Positions 44,275 to 56,200 of a stretch of 64,000 bases of DNA are shown piece after piece (within the stretch, counting starts at the first letter, position 1; every line of letters starts with the position of its first letter). The DNA comes from Notospermus geniculatus (Eukaryota; Nemertea; Pilidiophora; Heteronemertea; Lineidae): assembly GCA_002633025.1 (NCBI GenBank), contig NMRB01000612.1:150003-214002 (forward strand), written 5' to 3'. The notes beneath the pieces are model-generated. The model was given only the letters and a program-made list of their open reading frames with translations, made no database searches and was not told the origin of the DNA. Made by a program: the position numbers and the translations under genes.

Positions 44275-47200
44275 CGTTAACATTTGGTTTCCGTCAATTA
44301 GCTTGAGAACGCTTTGGCCAATCAACCTGAATTTTTTTGTGAGGGTTGGGTTCTATGAGGGGACGGTTCCTTTCGATGACCAGCTCCGCCGCCCATCCAA
44401 GATGGCAGCTATGGTGGCCAGCGTGAAATCGGTTTCCGTCGATTAACTTGAAAATGCTTTGCGCAGTCAACCTAAATTTTTTTGTGAGGGTTGGTCTCTA
44501 TAAGGGGACGGTTCCTTTCGACGACCAGCTCCGCCACCCATCCAAGATGGCGGCTATGGTGGCCATCTTGAAATTGGCTTCCATTGATTAACATGAGAAC
44601 GCTTTGCACAATCAACCTGAATTTTTTGGTGAGGGTTTGCATCTATGAGGGGAAGGTTCCTTTCGATGACCAGCTCTGCCGCCCATCCAAGATGGCGGCT
44701 ATGGTGGCCATCTTGAAATCGAGTTTCCGTCAATTAATTTCAGATTGCTTCGCCCACAAACAACATACCAGTCGGGGGCATATGCCACGCTCTGCGTTGC
44801 TCTTGTCTAGGTTGAAGTGCCCTTTTCACAAAGTTTGCCCCATGCCCTTTTGAAATCCTAGAATTAACACTGTCTACCCTTTTCATGTGTAATACATTCA
44901 CCAGGTACATGTACCATGCCCTGCCTATTTCTTACAACTCCCTTTCCAACCCTGCATTTTGGAATTTCTGGCTGAAACACAGCTGATCGGTGCATGCTCT
45001 TGTCGAATTTTTAGCCTATTTATAGAATTCATGCTCGTTTTAGAATTCTTCAATGCACCTCTTTTACTCTTGAACTTAGTGGATCATTTCCTATTGAAAT
45101 ATTGTGTCACTTTCATAAAACCATGTTTTGAGGCAAGGTGATCCAAGTTGGCCTCTGACAATCCCCCAAATTCATGGAAGCCTCTAAACCCTGGTACAAA
45201 ACCCTGTTATGCAACAAATCAAGTGTTAGATTAGGTTGGGCGTTTTCACGAAAATGATGTTATTGGTGATGGTAAGCAGATCTTGACTGACCTTATTTTC
45301 TGCAATGACGGCCAGGCTTTATCCAGGAAGGGCTAACAACTCCATACCCATCAGACGAACTGGGGAGAAAATAGCTACCGTCTTCATCATGATTTTTCTG
45401 CCGCTGATGGTGTAATGGGATGCTGGCTCAACAGAGAGCAGCACACCGAAACACGGTCCTAATACATGTGCATTGGATGCCTTGTATGTGGGAAATTGAT
45501 CAGGACCGGGATGTCAGTTTCATTTCAATACTGTAAACCATGAAATTTTTGCAAGCGTTTTATTTTTGCAATGAGGGGTTAAAACGCGAATTTAAATCGC
45601 GCGAAAATCGCTGGGTCCATTATCGCGAAATTTATTCTTGCGAATTTGTGAAGTACGAAAATCACGAACAATTAGCGCCGTGAAAATTTCACAGTTTACA
45701 GTAGTTTTAACCACTAGTGACACCTATTGAAAAAGTCGGCAGTTGTCCCCATTTTCCTGTCTTCACATCTCAAGCTGCACAGACACCAGACGTAGTCATT
45801 CCTGGAATAGGGGTTCCATTAACACCATTGATTCTTTAAACATAACCCTTTTTTCCTCAAAATTGTTTTAGTTCACCGTCATTGTTTGGCCTTTAGGGAA
45901 TATAGGCTGGCATAATTAGTGAGGTTTCGCAAATCTGGCGAAACACGAAGTACGAAATACGAAATTGGACTTCAACTCCATGACGTAATATATTTCTGGA
46001 GATGGTTGGCAGTGTTCTCCAACTCCTATACCACGGGTACACAGCGCCACACCAAATTTTCTTGCCGCCAACCTAAACGCCGAACGGACTGTTCCCGCCA
46101 CACCAAAAAAGTCTGCCGCCACAGAAAAAAACTGCCCGCCACGGCTGACGAAAGTTACGCTGAAGCAACCATATCGCACACAAAGTCAATATTTGTAATC
46201 ATGCATCATGCTAACCACAGGCCTAAACCACAAACACCACACTCGAGCACGACTTGTCGGCATCATCCTTTGATCTTCCCACGATCTGACAGTGGCCTGG
46301 GACCGTCAGTAGTCAAATGTCATTCAAACATCATGTTTGATTGACACTCGGCCAGACACAGGTAGCTATGGCAATAGCCAATCAGGAGTCAGGGGCCTAA
46401 GTTACAGGTTGATTGACGTCTGTCTCTCAGTTGAAAACTTCTGATTCTCACACCCCTTTCTAATTTCATTGGATGAACAAGAAACGTTGCTGGCACTGTT
46501 TAGGATTCACCAGGAAATTTATTTTGTTCAAACTACAGTGACAGCTGATGTTGCAGAAGATGATGCCTGGCTCTTCTTCACAAAGGAAGGGAGGAAGATG
46601 GCCCTATCCTTCATTTCAGTCCTAAGTTACTGCGTGAACTATGCAGGGTGCCATGACCAAAACTACTGCACCTGAGCAGTACTACGGCCTGACCGTGTGC
46701 TCTTGTTTTGACTGGAGGCTGACCACGTGGCTTTGTTGTGTCTGGTTTGGGACCGTTCCCATTTCAAATGAGGGGTTGCAGGAACCTGTTACATGCAGTC
46801 TTTGCATCATCAGAACGCAGGAAATCGCATCTCAGCCCACCTACGCAAAAATTTTTCTGGGGGAGGCCCCCCAGACCCCCCGCCGCAGCCCGGATACCGC
46901 CACACCAATTGTCTCAGAGGTTGGAGAACACTGGGTTGGTACCACAAATGTCCCTCCTGCCAGTGCATCTTTTAGCATATCATGTAAGACCGAGAGAGTA
47001 ATGGTGCATCATGAATTTTTAAATTTCCACTTTGTATCTACGAAGTGGAAACGAAAGATAAATTTCAAAGTTAAAAATGCACCGTAACTCTACCGGTCTA
47101 ACGTAATACGCTGAAAGACGCTCTTGTAGCAGGCGATGTTTGTGGTACCAACCATCTCCTGAAATACATTACGTCATGGAAATGAAGTCCAATTTCGTAT

Positions 47201-50200
47201 TTCGTACTTCGTCTTTCGTCAGCTTTGCGAAACCTCACTATTCTCTTCCATGATTGTAAACCATGTGGTAAATTTTTGTGTCTTTTTGTTCAAGTATTTA
47301 TCATTTTTTGTGTCTTTTTATGTTTTACTTTAGTTTTCCTGAACTGGAGTTCTTCCATAATGCGACAATCCGTGATCTCATGACTGACATCCTGTTCATC
47401 GTGGCGCGGGAAAATTACAGTCTTCAATATCGACAGGTGCTGGGATTAATCTTCCAAGTTTAACAAGAATGTAGCCCTCAGATTTATAGGAAAATTAACC
47501 AGAATGTAATGTTCAGAGTTCGAGTGTCACTAATATTCAACTAACATTCGTTCACATGGATTCCCAATAGACGGCATGTCCACGTTAGTGAAGGCATTGT
47601 TTTTCTTCCTCTTTTATTAGTATTTTCTGTCATCACTGACGTAGTTTGCATGATTGTCCACAAGAAATTCGTAGCACTTAAAACATAGCATGAAGAGTTT
47701 AGTCTCTAGTTTTGATTGTGATTCCTATGCATGTTTACCTTTCCATACTTTGGGCCATATTCTAGAAGTTTCCTTAAAAAGGTAGAGCCAATTTTTTTCT
47801 CAGTCCAAATGCAAGTCCATGGAGCACAGTCATTGCAAAATCGTCATTTTCTTTAAACACGGTGAAAAAGCAATGTTATATAAGGTGCTCTAGTTCGAAT
47901 TGTAAACATTACGGTGTGCCACCTATTGTCAACTTCTGGTACTAACAAATCAGATAAAATCGAATTAAACCTCGCCTTTCACAAGTTCTTGTTTGTTTTT
48001 GAGCGTAAAATCATAAATTATATTTCAGTTACAAGAATATTTTTCAAGATAGATATAAAAATAGATAACATTAATGTTTTGGTATACACGGTGCTGCCAC
48101 CTGCCCGAGGAAAAATAACTATTATAATCAACCATGTAAATAAACAAACCGTAATGTTTACAATTCGAACTAGAGCACCTTTAACTCTAGGTTTACCTTT
48201 AGCTATTGGCTGGTATTCATAAAAGTTAGCAAATGCTCTTACTTACGATTTACACAGCGAGGTCCAATGAAAATGCACTACAAAACTTGGAGTAAAAGCA
48301 TTTGCTAACTTTTATGAATATCAGCCATTGTTTGCAGGCCAAAATAGAAAAGCTTAAACTGGACGTCAAGGAGGCTTCTAGAATATAAGCTTTTGACTTG
48401 TCCGTTATTCCATACTTCATACTAGTGCTGAAAAAATACAATACCCCTCGAATTAAGCATGACTTGTGGTTATATTTTTCTGGCGTGACATTTTCAGCTA
48501 TTAAACAAGAGGAATTTATTGCATGTAATACTGATCAATCTGGAGAAAGTTTGACCCCCGTGACCTTGAAAATTAGATTTATTGTTGGAAAATAGTTGTT
48601 AAGGGCATTCAGGTGGAAATAATTTCTACAACGAAATAATGCGATGAAATATTAAAATATAAAAAATAAGAAAAAATTTTAATGTGTGCTGGACTGGTGC
48701 ACTTTGGAGAGACCCTGGAGAAGTCGCCAGTATCGTTCGCGTAAACTGACCGTTTCTGTTCTCCGTTTCAGGGTATGCATGAACTTCTGGCGCCCCTCAT
48801 CTTTGTACTTCACTGTGATCATCAAGCATTCCTACACGCCTGTGAACTCGACACCGTGGAGTAAGTATGTGAAATAATTCATGTGTGAGACAATTTTGTC
48901 GTCGGCAATGAGGAACCTGCTGAACTACCGCCACTGGGGGGCGCTGTGAGCAGATGTACCTTTTTCTGACGCCTCGTCCATGTCAGGGTTATATCTAGGA
49001 TTTCAGAAGGGCACGGTGCAAACTTTGTGAAAAGGGCACTTCAACCTAGAAACAGGCAGTTTTTACTCGCGACATTTCTACTAACGGAATTTGAGAGGCT
49101 TGTCAGTTAAAAATGTCTCTATAACTCCAGTCAACAGCCAATTTAAGGCAGTATTTGTATTTGTATTTCATTTTTCCGTCAGGGCCGACGCTATAGCATT
49201 ATTGGCTCTGGTACAGTACAGGTCACAATTGACATCCCTAAATTCGCGTAAGTTATGCGTAAGTCACTCGTAACTTACGCAACAATTCACGAGCTACGTT
49301 ACGCGTAACTTACGAGATGAGTTACGCGGTGAGTTACGCGAATTTTGCTAGTTGCGCGGCGAGTTACACAGTGAGCTACAAGGCGAGTTACCCGATTTTG
49401 GGGAGTTACGCGGTGAGTTACGCGACACCAAAGCCGTGAGTTATGCGTAAGTTACTCGTAACTTACGAGTAACTTACGCGAAGCCGTAGGGATGTCAATT
49501 GTGACCTGTACTGTAAGTACGGAGGAGGCCATCACAAGGCAGTTTCTAAGGTGATACGACCAAAAGGGACCATGGCAGAGGGTCTGGGAGGTACAACTTT
49601 AAAAAAAATTTTTTTAAATTTTTTTTAGGAGGACGGCGCCCGAGGGGTGTTAAAAAGGGCACAGCGGCGCCCCCTTTCTGTGGGACGGCGTACTGCCGCT
49701 CTAAAATGGCCTAGATATAACCCTGCATGTTGCACTGCATCAAGGACATCTTGACGCCAAAATCATTACACTGTTTTGCTATGTTTCTGACGTCTTCAGT
49801 ACAACCGCTTGCAGCGGTGACCTGTCGGGATAAAAAGTTATTCGGGTGCCCCATTGTAGCCCAGCATATTTCCCCAATCAGAAGCGGAGCAATGGCCTCC
49901 TGAATTCCCTCGACGATGGCCAACTACGGTAAAATTTGTGTGAAAAATTTGCCAAACAATTACCGATTTCATTCCTGAAAGTTTAAGTTCTTTTAATTTC
50001 AGTATGATCAAATCAGCAGAAAGGTTTGCTTCATTATATTTCATTTTCCATAACATTTCACTGGGCTGGGTTGTTCGAAAGTACCGTTAGTGCTATTTTG
50101 GTGTTATCTCCTTTGGTTAAACCCTTTAGCGCTAATGCCAAGATAGAGTTAAATCATCACTTTGGACCAACCTGCCCCTGGTTCTTAACCCTTGGTAACT

Positions 50201-53200
50201 GATTGATTCACACGTCCACTTACTTTCTATTTTGTACCTCTGACTCTGATTCTCAGCCAAGATGATATGTGGCTGCCTGATGCTGGTAGATATCTCAAAT
50301 AAATCTACAATTATGTTAATTAACTGCTTTGTTTTGATTGCTTGGCCTCTAGCTTGGGCTTGATCAGTTGGCTGCTGCAGAACGCTTCCATTCTGCTGTA
50401 TTTTCGATTACCAGTCTTGTTTTAGAAAAAAAAAGATTCTCACTCTGATGAAAACTTTGTTGAAAACCCTCTGTCAAAAGACAGAGGGTTTTCAGTCTCC
50501 ACGCGTTGCATGTCCTGCTTATGGGGGCACAAGGGGTGAGGGGCTTTTGGCTTTTCTGCTGGGGTTTTGCCTTTGAAAAGTTATTGGAATGTTGGAAATA
50601 ATGAGGCATAAGCCGCGTTTACACTGACAAAAATCAAGGGAACTTGGACCGGACCGAGTACGGTACGACAAAAAAAGTGGCAGTGTAAACCTGCCAAGCA
50701 TACCCGGCCCGGACCAAGGTAAACTGTACCGAGACCCACAGAAGGAGGTGGTCTCGGTACCCTGACCAAATGTGCTGTGTAATCCTGATGCATGGTGAAC
50801 TGAACCGAGTCCACTCACCTGGGACAGTATTGAGCATGCGTGCAGTTCGTCCTTGTGTCACACGTGGGAAAACTCGGCATGCATTCCGCACGAGTTTCTT
50901 ACCTCCACTGAATAGCGAGCGTACTTCAGGTACGTTGCACGATGACTCATCGCTGCAGTCTAAACGGTACAAATGGACCTGGTCCGGTCCGAGTACGGTT
51001 CACTTCAACTGGACCAAAATGTTTGGCAGTGTAAAAGCGGCTATAGACTACCATTTTGATTCTCTCCTGGCACAGGGCCGTATCTAGCATAGGGACAGGG
51101 GGGCAAATGCCCCCCCCCAGCCCAATTGTTCAAAAAAAAAATTTTCAGCAAAATCAAATGGGATAAAAGATCATTATTGTTCGTGTCTCAGAGCACAGGA
51201 AATTGACTTCAAATCGCATCTCAGAGCTTCTAATTTTCGAAATTTTTTTGCGGGAGGACCCCCAGACCCCCCACATAACCGGCCCCACCGGTGCTCGAAG
51301 GCAAAGCCCACGTCCGTTGAGCACATCTGCCTAAAATGCCCCCCCTAGTGAAAAAAAGCTAGCTACGGCCCTGTGGCACCACTCTTACTTACCAATCTAA
51401 TGATAATCAGTCTCTGGTGAAGCACACCAAATTTGGCTTCGGTTGTTGACTCTATAACATTGGTTGTCTTATTTTTCAGGGACGTAGTCCGTGAACTTCT
51501 GGACACTGAATATTTGGAACATGATGCATAGTAAGTCCACAAATTTTTTATTCTATTCAGCTAAATCTTCATGGTTAATTCAAAGACTTTGAATTAAGGA
51601 CTAAACTTCTCTTGCGATACGGATTTTTCTGGCGTAATAGATAGATGTCAAGCGGTTTCTAATCTTGTAAGTCTGATGCGAATGAGGCCAGACCCAAAAA
51701 TATGTCTGTTTGCTGTAACCCTACCCTGCCCAAACAGCTTGGGTAGGTAGGTAGGCATATATATTTCTTTTTTAGTTGGAGGTGGAAAAAAGTAGCAATT
51801 TCCACAAAATAAAAAAAACTAATATTTAAAAACAATGCCTTTCGGGGTTTATGACGCAATGGCATTCAGACCAAAGGCAGTTTTGAAGTGTAAAAAGTTT
51901 GAGGTCGGCATATTTCGTCATTGCCGGTCGGCAAATCGGGTCCTTTGGGGCATAAAAAAAACATATTGGCTTTTACCCCTATAAGAACTTTTGGGTCGGT
52001 GCCATTTACGTAGGGTCGGTCGCGTTATGGCAAACAGACATATTTTTGGGTCTGGCCTGATAGTCATGGCCGAGCTTTTCACTTCCAGTGCCATGTTCTG
52101 TCAAGTAATGGAGACAACTGAGCCATGGTATCAATCCCGGGAAATCACGCCACCTACCAAGGCAGAAGCGATACTAATCGCCCAGCCGTTCACGCGACCG
52201 CAAGACATGCAACCATCGAATGTGATCGTGAACAAGCTGACGAGAATCCAGGATTATATCCTGAAAAAACACGATTTGGAACTTCATATGCATCTTGAGA
52301 GGCTGGATATTGCTCCTCAGATTTATGGAATGTAAGTAGAAGGGTGACTGGGTCCGTACAACTGGCAGGCGTGGATCCAAGGGGGGCGCACCCGGCGCAC
52401 GCCCCCCTTTCGGCCAACAAATCTGTAAAATCAACCATGAAATTCTGAAATTTGGAGCAAATCATTGAAATTACCGCAGATTTCAATGTTTCTAGCACAG
52501 TGCGCCCCCCTCTTCCGAAATCGTGGATCCGCCCCTGACCGGTCCCGGTAGCCTGCGCCACCGGTCCTGGTAACCTGCACCACCGGTCCTGGTAACCTGC
52601 ACAAATGGTCACGGTAACCTGCACAACCGGTCCCCATGCCCTCCACAACCAATTTCTGTGCAGGCCTGCAGAACTGGCCCCTATTACCTGTTTTGTTAAT
52701 TGCACAATCGGTTGCTGTGGCCTGTACAACCAGTCCTATGGCCTGTACAACCGGTCCTATGGCCTGTATAACTGGTCCCTGTGACCTGCACAACCGGCTA
52801 CTTTGGCCTGTACAGCCGGTGTCTGTGGTCTGTACAACGGGTCTCGTGGCCTACACAACTGCTCCAGTTGCCTGATGACCGGTTGTGCAGGTCACACCTG
52901 CACAACCGGCTTCTTTGGCCTGTACAACCGGTGTCTGGTCTGTACAACCGGTCTCGTGGCCTACACAACTGGTCCAGTTGCCTGCAGGATCTTCATAAGG
53001 TGTGAATATCCGTTCTTTTCTTTAGCCGCTGGTTGAGATTATTATTCGGGCGAGAATTCCCCATGCAGGATCTCCTGGTCATCTGGGATGCCATATTCGC
53101 TGACAACATCGCGTTTGATCTAGTCGACTACATCTTCGTTGCCATGCTGTTATACATACGGGATCTGTGTGAGTATGAAAATATATGCTGTTACCGGTAT

Positions 53201-56200
53201 AGAAATATATGGGATCTGTGCGAGTATGAAAATATATGCTGCTACCGGTATAGAAATATATGGGATCTGTGCGAGTATGAAAAAGTATGCTTTATACATA
53301 CAGGATCTGTGTGACTGAAAATACAGTAAATTCATGTTTTATTGGTCTTGGGCCATTTCTGGAATAATCCCGGTAATACCTAATATAATATTCATTTGGG
53401 GCCTATGAGGATGTAATGACATTGAACAATCTGTGATCTGATTTCTACAGACTGGGTATGAATGGAAAACCACAGATTAGTGGGGGCGATTGAACTGTGA
53501 AGTTTCTGCAGTGGTGGTGTTGAATTTCCAAAGTTATGCATGTTGGTTCTACTAGGCCTATATGTAATCCCCCATTCTGGGCCTCATTTCGGTGTTAGGT
53601 ATAGGTAAAATTCAGGTGGAAGACCAATAAAACGTGAACTTACTGTATAGGTTACTGTATGTTTCTTCCAGTACTATCATACGACTATCCGAGCTGTCTT
53701 GGTATCCTAATGCGTTACCCACCCGTCGGTGATGTCCATTATCTAATCGACAAGGCAATGTACCTGCGAGATCCCCACATCCACCCGAGACCACCGAACT
53801 ATACATGCCAGAGGTACAGTCAGTCAGGGGCAACGACGCCGACATCGAGTACAGGAAGTACTGGTAACGGAACAACAGTGAAGACAAATACTAAAAGCAA
53901 CAAAGGTGAGATTTCTGAAATTTAAAGTCAGTTTTAGCGGGGCAGTTCTAAAATGCATCAGGGCAGTGTGGTTAACTGCCAAACTTGTGACCAAAAGATG
54001 AAGGTATAGAGCATACATCAAACTGGCAGTTTAAGCCACATTGAATGGTTATCATGTCCCACCTTGATGGGGACTGGTGCTACATCATGTTTGAACTGGT
54101 GCTACATCTTGATTGAACTGGTGCTACATCTTGATTGAACTGGTGCTATATCTTGATTGAACTGCTGCTGCATCTTGCAGGGTTCGTACTCTACCTTGAA
54201 ATCCTTGAAAACCTGGAATTTTGAGGTAACCCCTTTCCAGGTCTGGAAAACCTTGAAAAATCACAGTTTACCCTAGAAGTCCAGGAAAAGTCCTTGAATT
54301 TTGCCCATGTGGGCTTCACCTGAGTGGGACATTCACCCCCACTACTCAGGTGCTGGGAAATCACATCTAAGGGGTCTAGAATCCAACATTTTCTGGGGCC
54401 CCCCATATTTTCTTTTTCTCCACGCTCGAACTCGTTGAGTTATATTAGGCCAATGATTCAGCCTGGTAAGAACTTGAATGTTGCCAAAATAGTCCTGGAA
54501 TTTTAGGATATTTTGCCCTGGAATTCCTTGAAAAGTCCTGGAATTTTAAGTCTGGGGGTAGTGTACGAACCCTGATCTTGATTGAACTGCTGTTAAATCT
54601 TGATTGAACTGCTGTTACATCTTGATTGAACTGCTGTTACATCTTAATTGAACTGCTGTTACATCGTGATTTGACTGGTGCTACATCTTGATTGGACTGG
54701 TGCTACATCATGAACCTTGAATATGCACAAATTCTTATCATTCAAACTCTTATCAAAATCAGGATTGAAAATTACACACCGGCCACGACCAAAGTCATTT
54801 CACGGCTACATATTGTCAGCAGATGCAAGGATTTCTCACAACACATGTATGTTCATTTGAAAAAAAGTTATTGGTGGAATTTGTTTTTAATCTTAAGTAA
54901 AATCACCAACATGTATGGTTATCAGGTTTCAACCCATTTTGTGTTGATTTTCGTACAGCTTTATTTAGTTCATTTGCCATTTTATGGTTAACTCCTTCAC
55001 TGGCAGAAATCGCGTATTTGGGACCCTTTTTGCCCCCCAAAAATTGACCAGAAATAAGTAAGATAAACACACAAAATTAGGCTTAAAATGTTAGTTATCA
55101 TCCCACCTTTCAATAGAAAACATCAAAATGACTGAAGTTATTCCAGTAAAAGTGCAAAAATTCTTGACAGAAATGATTTTTTGCACAAAAAACTACGATT
55201 TTTTTACCCCAAAACGGACCACAGCACACCCCTTCCCACCCTTTGGGTCGCAAAAACCACAAATTTTGATGGTCCAAAGCAATAGAAAGTGAAAGAAACC
55301 AGTGGAATGCATAGGAATAACATTAGCGATTGGTGAGACATCTGATGGTCATCTACTAAACTAAAGTTGAAAAACGTTGATCGATGTTTTTTGGCAGTGA
55401 AAGAGTTAAAAAAATTTTGGTGATGGCATCCCCTGTGGCGTCTATTAAATTACCGGTGGTTCATATACCACTTTGTGGAAGAAGAAATTTTGGTGGTGGT
55501 GCAGCTTTTAATATCTCCACAAGGGAAACTAGTGGGTGGCAGATGTAGAGTGGAATGATATTTGGTGGTTATGGGATGTTTGTAGCTGATGACTGTATTT
55601 CAGTTCAAAAATCAGGAAGGACGGGGCTGTATGGTAAGCTGCCTTTTAACCAGTCCCTACCCTGTGTTGATCATCTACTGACCTCATCTACTCCCCCGCA
55701 ACATCAGGTCATTGTCCAAGTTGACACCGTCAAAGTACGAGCTTCAGGTCTTTTGTCAAAATTCATGTCCCAATGTACAGTTCAAGTCATTTTCAGAATT
55801 CATGACCTGAAGATCAGGTGTTTCGTTATTGTCTAAATTTACATGTACCATCCAAAGTGCCAACCACAGTGTTCTAGGTCTGAATTCATTGTCTGAATTC
55901 ATGACTCTAAATCTATTCTAAGTACAAATAATTCACGTACTTCAAGTCACTTTCGGAATTCAGGACCAAAATACAGGTACTGTACTTCAGGTCATTGTCA
56001 GAATTCATGACCCAAAGTTCTGGTACTCCAAGTCATTGTCAGAATTCATGACCCAGAGTGAAGGTACTCCAAGTCATTGTCAGAATTCATGACCCAAAGT
56101 GAAGGTACTCCAAGTCATTGTCAGAATTCATGACCCAAAGTTCTGGTACTCCAAGCCATTGTCAGAATTCATGACCCAAAGTTCTGGTACTCCATGTCAA

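Noticed and set aside
46469-47087. Overlapping plus-strand frames inside the TBC1D5 intron
   Set aside because: They lie in nested TIR elements and show no domain or splice support.
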